In this document: positions 32,541 through 44,345 of the stretch, piece after piece | How the letters are laid out: each line of letters starts with the position of its first letter | Position numbering within the stretch: the first letter of the stretch is position 1 | Position numbers and translations under genes: made by a program | Notes under the pieces: generated by a model | Database searches by the model: none | Told to the model about the DNA's origin: nothing | What the model saw: only the letters and a program-made list of their open reading frames with translations | Source of the DNA: Symbiodinium natans | Lineage: Eukaryota > Sar > Dinophyceae > Suessiales > Symbiodiniaceae | DNA: 64,000 bases | Direction: 5' to 3' | Assembly (NCBI GenBank): GCA_905221605.1 | Contig: CAJNDS010001046.1 | Span: 682,603 to 746,602 of the forward strand

Positions 32541-35488
32541 TTGTCCCCCTTTCCCCCCTTTCCCCCCTTTCCCCCCCTTTCCCCCCTTTCCCCCCTTTTT
32601 CCCGCCTTATCCCCCCTTTCCCCCTTTCCCCCCTTCCCCCTTTCCCCCCTTTCCCCCCTTCCCCCCTTTCCCCCCTTTCCCCCCTTTCCCCCTTTCCCCT
32701 TTCATCCACCCGTTCCCCCCTTTCGCCCCCTTTCCCGCCCTTGTCCTCCCCCCTTTCCCCCTTTCCCCCTTTCCCCCCCTTTCCCCCCTTCCCCCCTTTC
32801 CCCCCTTTAACCCCCGTTCCTCCCCCCTTTTCCCCCCTTCCCCCCTTTCCCCCCTTGCCCCCCTTTCCCCCCTTTCCCCCGCTTTTCCCCCCTTGCCCCG
32901 CCTCCCCGCTTTCCCCCTTTCCCCCCCCCTTTCCCCCCCGTTTGCCCCCCTTTCCCCCCTTGCCCCCCTTTCCCCCCTTTCCGCCCCTTTCCCCCTTTTC
33001 CCCCTGTCCCCCCGTTCCCCCCTTCCCCCTTTCCCCCCTTCCCCCCTTTCCCCCCCCTTTCCCCCCTTTCCCCCCTTTTCCACCTTCCCCCCTTTCCCCC
33101 CTTTCCCCCTTTCCTCCCCTTTCCCCCCTTTCCCCCCTTTCCCCCCCCTTTCCCCCCTTTCCCCCCTTTCCCCTTTCCCCCCGTTCCCACCTTTCCCCCC
33201 TTGTTCCCCCCCTTTTCCCACCCCCGTCCCCCCTTTCCCCCCTTTCCCCCCTTTCCCCCCTATGTCCCCCCGTTACCCCCGTTCCCCCCTTTCCCCCCTT
33301 TCCCCCCTTGTCCCCGCCGTTCCCCCCTGTCCCTCTTTTCCCCCTTTCCCCCCGTTTCCCCCCTTGCCCCCCTTCCCCCCTTTCCGCCCCCCTTGTTCCC
33401 CCTCTTTCCCCCCCCTTTCCTTCCCCCTTTCCCCTTTCCCCCCTTTCCTCCCTTTCCCCCCGTTCCCCCCTTTCCCCCCTTTCCCCCTCTATTCCCGCAC
33501 TTTCCCCCCTTTTCCCCCCGTTTCCCCCCTTCCTCTTTCCCCCCTTTCCCCCCTTTCCCCCCCTTTTCCCCCGTTTCCCCCTCTTTCCCCCTTTTCCCCC
33601 CTTTCCCCCGTTCCCCTTTCCCCCCTTTCCCCCCCTTTCCCCCCTTTTTTTGTTTTTAAACCCCGCTTTTTCCCCCCTGTTCCCCCCGGCCCCCCTTTCC
33701 TCCCCTTCCCCTCCCCCCTTTTCCCCCCCTTTCCCCCTTGCCCCCCGTTCCCCCCTTCCCCCCTTTCCCCTTTCCCCCCTTTCCCCCTTTCCCCCCTTGT
33801 CACCTCCCCTTTCCCCCCTGTCGCCCCCTTTCCCCCCTTGTCAACGCACCCGGTTTGCCCTTTTTGCCCTCCGTTTCCCCCCCCTTTCCCCCCTTTCCCC
33901 CTTTGTCCCCCCGTTCCCCCCTTTCCCCCCGGGTCCCCCCGTTCCCCCCTTTCCCCATCCCCCTTCCCCCTTTCCCCCCCTGGCCCCCCTTTCCCCCTTT
34001 CCCCCCTTTCCCCCCCGTCCCCCCTTCCCCCCTTTCCCCCTTCCCCCCTGTCCCCCCCGTGCCTTCCCCCCCTTTCCCCCTTTCCCCCCTTGTCCCCCCT
34101 TGCCCCCCTTCCCCCCTTTCCCTCCCCCGTTCCCCCCTTTCCCCCGTTCCCCCCTTTCCCCCTTTCCTTCCCCCCTTTCCCTCCCCCTTGCCCCCTTCCC
34201 CCTGTCCCCCTTTCCCCCTTTCCCTCCCCCGTTCCCCCTTGCCCCCCTGGCCCCCCCTGGCCCCCCCCTTTCCCTCCCCTTGCCCCCCTTTTCCCCCCTG
34301 CCCCCTTTCCCCCTTCCCCCCTTTCCCCCCCCCTGTGCCCCCTTTCCCCTTCCCCCCCTTTCCCCCTTTCCCTCCCCCCCCTTTCCCCCCTTCCCCCCTA
34401 TTCCTCCCCCCCTTTCCCCCCGGTCCCCCGTGCCCCCCCTTGCCCCCTTGCCCCCCCTTTTCCTCCCCCCCTTGTCCTCCCCCCGTGCCCCCCGGGCCCC
34501 CCGTTCCCCCCCCCTGTCCCCCCGTTCCCCCTGTCCCCCTGGCCCCCCTTGTCCCCCCTTTCCCCCCTTTAGCCCCCCGGTCCCCCGTGTCCCCCCTTGT
34601 CCCCCCCTGGCCCTTCCCCCCGTTCCCCGTGCCGCCCCCCCCGGTCCCCCCATGTCCCCCCTGGCCCCCCGGTCCCCCTTGCCCCCCCGTTCCCCCCTGG
34701 CCCCCCTTTCCGGCCCGCCCTTCCCCCCCCCCCTGGTTCCCCCCTCTTGTCCCCCACCGTGCCCCCGTTGCCCCCCCCTGGCCCCCTCGCCCCCCGGGTC
34801 CCGCCCCTGGGCCCCCCGGGCCCCCCGTCCCCCCGTGCCGCCCCCGGGCCCCCCGGCACCCCCCCCGGGCCTCCCCCCGGCCCCCCGTCGGCCCCCCGGT
34901 CCCCCCTGGCCACCCCCCTTAGCCCCCCGGCCCCCCGGTGCCCCCCGTTCCGGGTCCCCCCTTCATCCCCCCTTGCCCTTCCCCCCGTGCCCACCGGTCC
35001 TCCACCCCCTTGCCCCCCTTTCCCCCCGTGCCCCCCCGGGCCCCTCCTGGGCCCCCCCCTGAGCCCCCCTGGCCCTCCCGGGCCCCCCCGTGCCCCCCTT
35101 TGGGCCCCCCCTGGCCCCCCGTTCCCCCCCCGGGCCCCCCCGTCCTCCCCCGTGCCCCCCTTTCCCCCCGGGCCCCCCGGCCCACCCTTTCCCCCCTTGC
35201 CCCCCTTTCTCCCCCCTGTCCCCCTTTCTCCCCCCCCCGTGCCCCGCCCCCCGGGCCCCCCTTGCCCCCCGGGCCCCCCTTGCCCCCGCCCCCCGGGCCC
35301 CACTGTCCCCCCGGCCCCCCCTTTCCCCCCGTCCCCCCTTGCCCCCCGGGCCCCCGGGCTTTCCCCCCTGTCCCCGCCCCCCCCCCTTTCCCCCCCTTGG
35401 CCCCCCGGGCCCCCCCCGTTCCCCCCGGGCCCCCCGTCCCCCCCGCCCCCCGCCCCCCCGGGCGCCCCGCCCCTTCCCCCCCTCCCAG
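32541..35488. repeat. 2.9-kb polypyrimidine tract, (C5-7 T3)n grading to C-rich
   Basis: Almost every base of the plus strand is C or T from 32541 to about 34400, in units such as CCCCCCTTT. From about 34400 to 35488 G and A become commoner and units become CCCCCCGGG- or CCCCCCTGG-like. Six frames stay open because CCC, CCT, CTT, TTT, TTC and TCC contain no stops on either strand. The purine strand has GGGGGG runs every 8-10 bases, a sequence able to form G-quadruplexes and triplexes. The tract ends in CTCCCAG. Confidence 0.95.
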
Positions 35489-35564
35489 AACCCAGAAAGC
35501 ACAACCTTAACAACGAACAATGCCCGCAAGCTGCTGCGAAATGTGCGAAATGTGCGAAAACCCA
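35489..35564 (+). CDS. weak exon candidate after the pyrimidine tract
   Basis: Bounded by CTCCCAG and a GTAAACGG donor. One frame reads NPESTTLTTNNARKLLRNV; another stays open further. The splice signals are good but the coding character is modest. It could be the first exon downstream of a giant pyrimidine-rich intron. Confidence 0.2.
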
Positions 35565-36229
35565 GGTAAACGGACACAGACAGTCGAGAAATGAGGAACT
35601 TTCATGCTACGAGTTTCTCCGACGCATGCTGTACTGGCACAACATGGCGCATTCCAGGACCTGCGTCGAGTCGAGCATTGCAGAGAGCAGCAGGTTGACT
35701 GGACCACAGATGGACCACAAGTAGATCACTCCTGATCACTCCCTGCATCGCTACTGAGCTCTCCGCTTCACGCAGCGGAAGCGCCATACTGTAACTTGCC
35801 ACAGCTTGCGCGCCTTTTCCTGGGACTAACAGTGATTAACAGGGGTCCAAAGCAAGTCCGAGTCAGCCGGGTCAACTTGTTTGGGAAGGCTGTGAGAAGA
35901 GAAAAGTTGGGTTTGCAATGAACAGTCTAGCCGTTCAGTCCGCACCTTTGCCTGCGTCTTCCAATGCCTGAAACACAAAATGTGTTGGGTGCTCAGGTTC
36001 TGTTGCAAATGTACGACCCGAGGCATCCCCTCGACAGTACAAACAATAGTGAAGAGGAGGCCAGCAGCACGTTGCCTCATAGAATCATATCAACATGATT
36101 CGGGCAACGGGTGCAAAAGGCCCTGTCGAAACCCCCGTAACACCGTAACACCCCGCACCTGACATCGCCTTCATGTCGACACCATCTCTTGCTTTCAATA
36201 TGCACTTGTAGAGCGTGGCATCTGCTCAG
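35565..36229. other. unassigned sequence
   Basis: A plus-strand frame to 35724 (ELSCYEFLRRMLYWHN) looks mildly coding but has no supporting splice context. Otherwise nothing recognised. Confidence 0.35.
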
Positions 36230-37620
36230 GGGATGGTTCAGACCTTGAAGAGCATCGAGACGGTCTGGGGCTCTGCCTCGCCGCAAATCTTGTTCGGCGC
36301 GTGCTCAGTGCTCTCTTTTCCTAAGTTTTTTGGTGTTCTGGTGTTCTATCCAATTGCTTTTGCTCCTCCTTTGGCTTTCGTCACCACTTCTTTGTTCCCA
36401 CCCCGTCTCTTTCTGTTTAACTGCAAAAGCAGAGGAGCCAAAGTCCAAGGCAAAGCCCAAGAAGAAAGAGCCCGAGGAGATCGCTCTTTCCCTAGTTTGT
36501 GCTGATTTCGCAGTTAGCAAGAAGTTCGCAATGTTCTGCAGAAAGCTATGCGCGCTGCTATGCTATGCTATGCAATATGCTGTGCAATGTGCTGTGCAAC
36601 ATGCTGTGCAACATGCTGTGCAATGAGCTCCGTTCTTCTTTGTAGGAGCCACCGAAGCCACAAGGACTGATGCCGTACAACTTCGAGACCGCGATGCCTC
36701 TTTTCAGGTTGTTGACATGATTTGACATGTTCAATTCTGAGAGGAAAAACCAAAGGAAAAGCCAAAGCAAAGGGCAAGAGTGGCCCCCTGTCGCCCAAGA
36801 GAAGTCAACGTACGGAAGCCACGAACTCCAAGCAAGTGTTGTAAATTGAGAGCTTGAAGCAGGGAACTTCTTTGCCGCTCTTCCCTAGGCAAATATTCGG
36901 AGTATGAGGAGGAGGAGGAGGAGCTGCACGATGCGCGCCACGATGCGCGCCGCGATGCGCGCCGCGCATCGATGCGCGCCTCTGCATGCACGTGTTGCTT
37001 TTGGCGACATTGCAGGAGCCCGTCCCCAAGGGCAAGGGGAAGGGCAAGGGAAGCAAAAAGGAAGGACTCAAGGAGGGGAAGGAAGGCAAAGATGGTGGCA
37101 AAGGTAAAGAGAAGACACCAGAGAAGGGGAAAGGGAAAGGCCTGAGAGATTGTTTTTTAGGTCGCGCTTCTCCGCTGTGCTCCCGCTGTGCCCCGCTGTG
37201 CTGCGCTCTGCGCTATGCTTTGTACAACATGTGCTCTCCCTTTGCAAACCCGTTCCTTTGAGGAAAAGGAAAGGCGGTCGAGTACGAGTACGAGCCGGTC
37301 GTAAAGGGGAAGGCGAAAGCATTGAAAGGTGCAAAAGGCAAGGGTAAAGGCAAGTCCAAGGATGATGAGCCCCCTCCCTTGCGGCCTGGAGCTCAGAACG
37401 CCACGGAACCGGCGTCTGCGTGACACTGACACTGACACTGGAAGGGCCAGCAAGGGAAAAGGAAAGGGAAAGGAAGAGGAAGCCAAAGGCAAGGGTAAAG
37501 CAAAAGATGCGAAAGGAAAAGGCAAGAGCAAGGCTCACACACTCCTCTCAGTTGTGCTATCATTCCACCTTTGCACTATGTCTTTTGCAGCTGCAGTGGC
37601 AGGGCTACAAAGGCAAATGA
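36230..37620 (+). CDS. multi-exon gene for Lys/Gly-rich (KGKGK) protein
   Basis: Proposed exons: 36230-36262 (weak), 36435-36494, 36646-36707, 36742-36835, 37016-37160, 37263-37419, 37445-37550, 37591-37620. Acceptors end in AG and donors begin GT, and codon phase is kept across 36707/36742 (AG plus A), 37160/37263 (G plus GA) and 37419/37445 (GC plus G). The protein reads EEPKSKAKPKKKEPEE, EPPKPQGLMPYNFETAMP, GKTKGKAKAKGKSG, VPKGKGKGKGSKKEGLKEG, AVEYEYEPVVKGKAKALKG, ASKGKGKGKEEEAKGKGKAK and ends LQWQGYKGK then TGA. Only the PYNFETAMPLF exon is not low-complexity. Basic KGK repeats suggest nucleic-acid or chromatin binding, but no family is recognised. The gap 37420-37444 is only 25 nt, oddly short for an intron. 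Confidence 0.65.
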
Positions 37621-40336
37621 AAGCTCTATGACTCTATGTGGGTTCGGCTTTCAGCGCTGAGCTGCAGAGGCAGCGTAGGGCAAGCTTTTCATATAAAATG
37701 TTCGATCTTTGCCTAGGATGTGGGGGTCAGATCGCAATTTCGTTCCCTGCCCCGCAAAGAGGTGAGCTGAGCTGAGCTTCAGCAGGCTGAGCTTTAGCAG
37801 GCTCCAGCCTGTCGAAGCATGCCTATGGCAGCGGAGCAAATGCGAAGAGAGCCACAGAGCAAGAGAGCAAGGCTCTCTCCGATGCAATGCATCATGTAGG
37901 TCAATGTAGGTAATGCGCAATGCCCGCACAGTGGCTTGAAACAACCCTTAGAGTTCACTGAGCAGCTTCATTCCTTGGACACAGCTCTCACAACTCACAG
38001 CTCTCTGTTTCACAGCTCTCTGGAGCAGCGCTCAGCTGCTGTTCGAGTCACAATTCGAGAGAGTCTCGAAAGAGGATTCGGGGCACGGAAAGCGCCCAAC
38101 GCGCCAAAGCGCCCCCGAGTCTCTCTCGAAAAGCACTCCACAAGTCTCCCAACCCAAAAGAGTAAAAAGAGTGAGGTAGAGTGAGGTAGAAAGCGAGAGA
38201 GAGCAAAGTGTGTCAGCAAGCGTAAATCACAAACAAGTGAACAACCGCATTCGTGCGCAGTATTCCGTATTCGACTTCAGCTATCGGAAAGGGGAACGAC
38301 ACCGAGAACTGCTCTCATCTGCTCTCATCTGCTCTCTTTCTCTTTTCTGCTTCTGTGTGAGTCGAGATGTGGAAAGGGAGGTTCTTTGTGCGAAGAGTCT
38401 GCGAAGAGTCCGCGAAGAGCTTGCGCTTTCAAAAGAACCTCGGAATCACTGAGCTTTCTCCTCTCCATGAAAACTATAAAAAGCGACAACAACGAGAGAC
38501 AGAGAGAGAGTATGGGAGCATATGGAGAGTGAAAAGCAGACTGAGAGATCTTCTTACGCAGAAGCGTGTGCTCTTCTCTTCGCCAAAAAGCGCATTACAC
38601 AGAGAGCTTCTCACGACAGTGTGCTCAGTGCGCTCAGTGCACCCTGTGCACTCAGTGCACTCGATGCGTCTTAGTGAAAGCACTCGTCTGCGCTTTCAGT
38701 GCGGCCTTTGAGTGGCCTTTATGCCTGAGACGGTTGCCGAGACGTGACAGCGCTCCGCTCCCAGCTGCCCAGCTGCGTAACGGAAAATTCGTTGCCTTCT
38801 TTGGCTCCGCTGAGTTTAGGACAATAACCACGTGACCATGCATTGAGAGCGCAGCTCGCAGCTCGTGAGCTAGCTGGGCTAGCTGGCCTTGTGAGAACTC
38901 CTGAGAACGCAACTCTGCGCGCGCTTTTCCTCTCAAAAAGAGAAGCGGGGACAGAATGCGGCACCAGGCCGCCTCTAGGGCCTCTGCTGCGGTGCACCGC
39001 TGAGAACAGCCCGGGCCTCAACTGGTTTTGCGGCTCCTAAGAATTTGCGGATTCAGAGCAATGAGCAAGTCTTCTGAGAGTCGGATGTTTCGCGCCCGGC
39101 TTTTTTCACACTCGTGGCACGAATCGCCCCTAACTTGTTCGTGTGCCTTAAAGCGAAGCACCTGTAGTCGAGACTCAATACGCAGCCATATGGAGAGGGG
39201 GGGACGCGTCCCCTTTGTGGGGCGGGGGGGTTGAGATACCAACTACTTGTCCTTGTCGCGTCTCTCTTGAGTCTTGAATTTTGCGTCTCGCCGGAGTGTT
39301 CTCTTCAGCGAAGGCTCGGTCAAGAGTCCACACCCAGGGATCCGCGGGTACAGCCGGTTACGCTCTGCCAGACACTGGTCGAGCGAAACAAATCGGCCTG
39401 AAACTCGATCTGAGCAGACCATAGCAGACCATAGCAGACCAGCTGATGTCACCCGGAAAAAGCGGTCGGGCTGGGAGCCGACACTTCGAAGACATGGATT
39501 GCAGTTGCACAGTTGCAGCCTTTGCAGTGTCTCATTTCACCCAGCTGAGTCTCTTTGGAGCTGCGCGCATGCCGCTCTCTTTTTCTTGGAAGGATCAAAG
39601 ACCCGAGCGAATCACCCTGGTTGAAAGCACGAAGATGTTGACCAAACTCCCGTTCTTGGACAGCCCCGTCCACGAGTCATCACGAGCTGTTGGTCGCCGT
39701 TATCGAGTCTTGATGCTCAAGACTTCGGTGGCGGTGGCGGTGGGTTTCTCTTCGAGATGCAGGCAGCTACTCTCTATGTTCGCAAAGGTACCATACAAAG
39801 TTTCTAGAATCGCGCACTAGAACGGATCGAACTTGACACATGGTATGATCGATATGTTGAGCTTCGATCGGTCTTTCGTTAAACCACTCTACCAAATCTG
39901 CCCCACGAACTCATGAGAACCTTCAGCTGCTGCTGGCCGTCTGGACCGGACCTCGGCAGAAGGCGATGATCGGGCGACCCGGGGCAGTTTTCTGTTTTGC
40001 CAACATATGGGAGATGGTGACTTGGCCTTGCAAGACCCTATCAGCCAACATGGTAAGCGGCGTAAGCGTGCCAGCCTGTGGCTACTGAGTACTGAGATCT
40101 TTGCGGCATGACTGGCGCAGAATGTGACAAGTACAGAACCTTCTAGCGTCGCCGCGCAGCAAGTGAAAGAAGAAGATTTCGGTTCTGCCACGACAAGGTT
40201 GGGGCCTCACGTTTCAGGAACAAAAGGTCGGGGTCCATGAACCCTTTGACGATCAGCTTTAGGCTTTTGACCGACGCACCGCGCCTGCCTCATTTTCCGA
40301 TAGTGAGCACCCATCGGCTGGAAGTCGCATGCCTCC
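37621..40336. other. no supported gene
   Basis: Unremarkable mixed sequence with CTCTCGA/GAGAGT-rich patches (38040-38200, 38480-38600) and scattered CACTCAGTGC words near 38625-38665. No RNA gene, exon or array could be supported on either strand. Confidence 0.4.
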
Positions 40337-42745
40337 ATGCGCCCTCACCTGGATGCTCATGCTGCAGGGACCCTGGCTGGCGCTGTGCCCAGTGGTTATT
40401 GCCGCACACATGGCTTGGACCATTGCTCCGTTTGCGGGATGCTTGTTGCGGCACGCTACAATGGCACTCATTGCCGTTGCCGGCCGGCTGCTCGGGAGGC
40501 TGTGCTGCCGCCGCCGGCTGCACCCCTTGCCCCTGCCAATGGCCGTGATACCTTGCCTGACCTTGCCACCATTTTCTCTGCTGACATCCCTGTCCTGCGC
40601 CATGTGCCCAAAGCCGCCCGGGGCGTGTGGGCCCAGTGTTTGGCCCGGGCTCTGAGCAATGTCGCTACCACCAACTCCCTCCTCGCTTGGCGCGAACTCC
40701 TCATGCTCCCAAAGGCCGTCCTCCAGCCTGCCCCACGAGGAGGCGCTCGGCGCCGTGACCAGGCAGCCCGCTTCACCCAGCGTTGCTGTTCCAGGTGGTT
40801 GGAAGGAGAACGTGAGGAGCTTTGGCACGCTGCCCCTGCTCGGCGGCGCAGGGAATCCCTTGACGAGGAGGATGCGGCTTCGGCCCTTGCCCGCAGACAT
40901 GCTCGTTGTGTTGCTCTTGCAGGTGAGGGCGACCTTTCCCGTGCCTGCGCGGCTCTCTTGGATCCCCCGCCGCTCGCAAATTCGGCCGAGGTCACTGCTG
41001 CGCTCCGGGACAAACACCCGCGAGCCTCCCCAGCCCGTCCCAGTTTGCAGTCTTTGGGAGCCCCGTCCAAGGTGGATGTGCCAGAAATCTCTTTAGAAAC
41101 TGTGGTAAAGGCAGCCCGGGGCTTCAAGCGCGGCAGCGCCCCTGGCCCGACTGGTCTTCGAGGGGATCACATCCGAGAGGCCTTGTCCTCGGTCCACTCC
41201 GACGAGGTTGCGGCACACCTCACCGAAGTGGTCCGTCTCCTCGTACGGGGAGAGGCCCCCCTTGCACTCGCTCCCCACCTTGCAGGAGCCACCCTTCACG
41301 CTCTTCCCAAAGGGGCCGGTGACCTTCGGCCCATCGCTGTCGGCGAAACCTGGCGCCGCCTTGCCGGCAAGTGTCTCTGCAGCACATTGCGTGAGCCAGC
41401 CGCCCAGCACCTTTGGCCGCTCCAGGTTGGTGTGGCTGTGCCCCTCGGTGCGGAGGCTGCCATCCACACTGCCAGGCAGTGGATGCAGCGCAACACTGGT
41501 CATGTCGATAAGTGCTTTCTGCAGGTTGATTTCCGCAATGCCTTCAACACTGTTGATCGTGCTGCGATGCTTCGGCAGGTCCGCCTGCATATGCCGGGTC
41601 TCTCGCCATGGGCCGAGTGGTGCTACGACCACCATTCCCGGCTTCTCTTCCACCACTCCCCCCTCTCCTCGGAAGCTGGAGTCCAACAAGGCGACCCACT
41701 CGGCCCTCTCTTGTTTGCACTGGCCTTGCACCCGGCTCTCCAGGCCGCTGCGGCCGGCGGTTCGGGGCAGAAGCCTGAACTTGCCTTTGCTTTCCTGGAT
41801 GACAGTTACCTTGCTGGCGGGTCCAAGCAGGTCGCTGCAGGCCTGGCCCGCCTTACCGCCGCCAGCCGCCAGGTTGGCCTGGAGCTCAACCCTAGCAAGT
41901 GTGTCCTTACCTACTGCGCCGGCGCGGACAGTGCTGTTGACAAGCGGGCCTTCCCGGACGGGGTGCAGGTCAGCCAGCACGGGGCTATGAACCTTCTTGG
42001 CGCTCCTATTGGGCCTGCGGCTTACACTGAAGCCTACACCCATGCCAAGCGCGTCGACAAGGCGAAGCCCCTCTTGGAAGCATTGAGTGAGCTCCCTGAC
42101 CCGCAAACAGGGCTCTTGCTGCTGCGTCACTGTGCTGCCTTCAGCCGGATGGTTTTTGCCATGCGTGTCACGCCCCCACAGCTTCTTGGCGAGGCCGCAG
42201 TTGATTTTGATGCAGCTGTTCGTGCCTGCTTGGAACGCTTTTGCACGGGGCCTTTGCCTGCCGAAGCCTGGCTGCAAGCCTCCCTCTCCACGGCCGCCGG
42301 CGGGCTTGGCTTGCGGCACGTTGCCCGACACGCCGCTGCTGCCTACGTCGCCTCCCTCAGTGCTGCGCTGCCGCGCTGCTGTGGCTTGGACCCTGGCTAC
42401 ACCGCCGCCTGGCCACTCTTCGACGCTGCCACTGCCCTCCACAACCAGCTCGTGCTGCCCGCCGACCATGTCCCGGTCCCTGCGCCGCCTTCTACCCGAC
42501 AACAATCGTTGTCGCAGGCGCTGGATCGCGCTGTGATCGAGCAGCTCCTTGTCCCCGGCGCCGGCCGTGAAGCCTTCCGTGCCAACCTGCAACTCCAACG
42601 GCAGCCGCATGCCGGGGCGTGGCTCCATGCTGCGCCTTGTGAGGCGCTCGGCCTTGACATTGCTCCGGCCCTGTTCCGCGTCCTCATCAAGCTCCGTCTT
42701 CGCCTCCCGGTCGCTGCAGCCGATGTGGCCTGCCCCTCTGCGACG
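40337..42745 (+). CDS. LINE reverse transcriptase
   Basis: N terminus has a Cys/His cluster (CRTHGLDHCSVCGML, then HCRCRP), likely nucleic-acid binding. A basic, Arg/Ala-rich region follows. The RT core shows GSAPGPTGLRGDHI (the usual GPDGI-type box), LRPIAVGETWRRLAGKCL, motif A LQVDFRNAFNTVDR near residue 397, motif B GVQQGDPLGPLLF near residue 446 and motif C AFLDDSYLAG with the catalytic Asp pair near residues 488-489. FADD is usual in LINEs; here it is FLDD. A thumb-like region with LNPSKC and MNLLGAPIG follows. After about 42735 the frame is wrong (it continues open to 43073 but reads as noise), because of an apparent one-base loss in a C run. All RT catalytic residues are intact. Confidence 0.85.
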
Positions 42746-43380
42746 GAGTCGCTGACAGCTTCGGTGATCACGCGCTCAGCTGCCCCTGCGGCGGGGACCG
42801 GACCAAGCGACACAACCGCTTGCGCTCCGTGCTGGCGGCCCGTGCGCAAGCTGCTGGCCTTCATCCCGAGGTCGAAAGGCCCGGTCTTCTGCCGCCCCGG
42901 TCCGACCAGGATGGCCTGCCAGAAGATGCGCGGGACCGCAATGGCCGCCGTCCGGCGGACATTTACCTTCCAAACTGGGGGGTCCATGGGCCCGTTGCCT
43001 TCGACCTTGCCGTCACCACTGGGCTGCGCTCGGGCAGTCTCCACACCTTGCTCTCGGACACTGACCGGCCTGTGACCGACTATGAAGCCCACAAACGCTC
43101 TCACCTGCAAACGCAGGAACTGTGCAGTGCCCAGGGCATCCAATTCGTCCCTTTGGTCGTCGAGAGCCGTGGGGGGTGGGGGCCTGCTGCCATCAAAACT
43201 TGGCGGACCCTCGCTGCGGCCACAGCGGCTTGCTCCGGGGAGGGTCTTGCCGCTGAAACCAAACGGCTGTATGAGACACTAGCCGTGGCACTGCAACGCG
43301 AGAATGCCCGAGCTGTGCTCCGCCGCCAGCCCGAGCCTGCACACGCGCCCGGGCCCGGGGCCCGGTTTGTGTCACCTTGA
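42739..43380 (+). CDS. LINE C-terminal zinc finger and PD-(D/E)XK-like endonuclease
   Basis: In the frame starting TGC at 42739 the sequence reads CDGVADSFGDHALSCPCGGD, then TKRHNRLRSVLAA. This is the Cys/His finger that normally links RT and endonuclease; its first Cys pair is split by the frameshift. It continues LHPEVERPGLLP and RRPADIYLPNW, then VAFDLAVTTGL: RPAD, 14 residues, D, which fits the R/K-PD-X12-14-D/E pattern of restriction-like LINE endonucleases. Further conserved pieces are AHKRSHLQTQELC and FVPLVVESRGGWG. The domain nicks target DNA for target-primed reverse transcription. It ends at TGA 43378-43380. Confidence 0.75.
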   Translation, partial: CDGVADSFGDHALSCPCGGDRTKRHNRLRSVLAARAQAAGLHPEVERPGLLPPRSDQDGLPEDARDRNGRRPADIYLPNWGVHGPVAFDLAVTTGLRSGSLHTLLSDTDRPVTDYEAHKRSHLQTQELCSAQGIQFVPLVVESRGGWGPAAIKTWRTLAAATAACSGEGLAAETKRLYETLAVALQRENARAVLRRQPEPAHAPGPGARFVSP

Positions 43381-44345
43381 TCCTTCGTCCTGGCCTCCGC
43401 TTGCGTCTGTCAAGCTCCCCCCTGCAGCTGATGGCGCTGCGATGCATGCTCACATCTGGTTGAGGCCTGTGCCCCGGGCGTCTCAACGTTGTGCCGCTTG
43501 CCAGACCATCAGCCATTCGGCCAATGCCCGGTGTGCAACAGCCTTCACTCTGCACCTGCCAGAAAGGAACGCAGCATGACCTGAAGCATTCTTTGCTTGT
43601 AGGCTCGTTCCCGCATTGCCCTCAGAAGCAGGGATTCGTCGGGTTTTCGAAGCCCTAGGGTACGGCATTCAAACCACGCAGAGTGACACTACCCTTGTAA
43701 GGAAGAATCTTCATTCCTCTTTTTTTTGGGGGGGATCTCAAGGCAGTCTCCCATATATTCTTTCCGATTGCAATGCCAGCACCCATCGAAGCGGCATCAC
43801 CGACTTGGGGAATCTTGGGGATTGTTTTAACACATCTCGTGCCAACACGCGATCTCGACGGCTTCCCTTTCTACGACCCCACCTCGGTCCTCATGGTATA
43901 TGGCCACATTTCCAACGTTGTCCATGCACCGTCCATGCACCCTCAGCAGCTTGGGGTTTGGTCCAACGCCCCATGCGGTACCAGCAGTTGGGTTTGCTTC
44001 ACGCCACCCTTCGCTAGCAGAAGCGGCCTGAGCCATAATTTTCCTCGAGCGAGGTCGCCTCCTGTCAAGCAATCCACTCTAGCGAGGTCTTCTCCGAAGG
44101 ATTGCAATGTCCCTGTGCAAACTTTTGGCCTATGCAACTTCGTAGCAGGGTTCCCAGCTCAGAGTCTTACCGCTTCCATTCGCTAACGGTAGGATGTTGT
44201 TGATGCTGCCTGGTAGCCTTGTTTGTTAGGCCTTGAGTCTGGATGGCTCAGCTGAACCAGTAGTAATCCCCAAATGGGGCGGAACCTGGCAGCTTTGGAC
44301 TGATGGCCAAACACTTAGTTGTCAGTAGTTTCTTGAAGCAGCCGC
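43381..44345. other. unassigned sequence between two retroelements
   Basis: May include the 3' untranslated region of the LINE. No poly-A or short tandem tail is evident, and no coding sequence is supported. Confidence 0.4.

Larger units (their letters stand above)
40337..43380 (+). mobile_element. non-LTR retrotransposon (LINE) with REL-type endonuclease, frameshifted
   Basis: One pol-like coding unit in two frames: reverse transcriptase first, then a CCHC-type finger and a PD-(D/E)XK-like endonuclease at the C terminus. An RT upstream of a restriction-like endonuclease is the arrangement of early-branching LINEs such as R2, CRE and NeSL; those elements are often site-specific. Stops close the frame just upstream of 40337, so the 5' end is either native or truncated. 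3' end and tail are not recognised. GC content and codon use are markedly richer in GC than the flanks. Confidence 0.8.

Noticed and set aside
32524-35724. Several very long open frames (up to about 770 codons) rich in Pro, Phe, Ser, Leu or Gly
   Set aside because: They exist only because C/T-only sequence lacks stop codons in all frames; no protein features.
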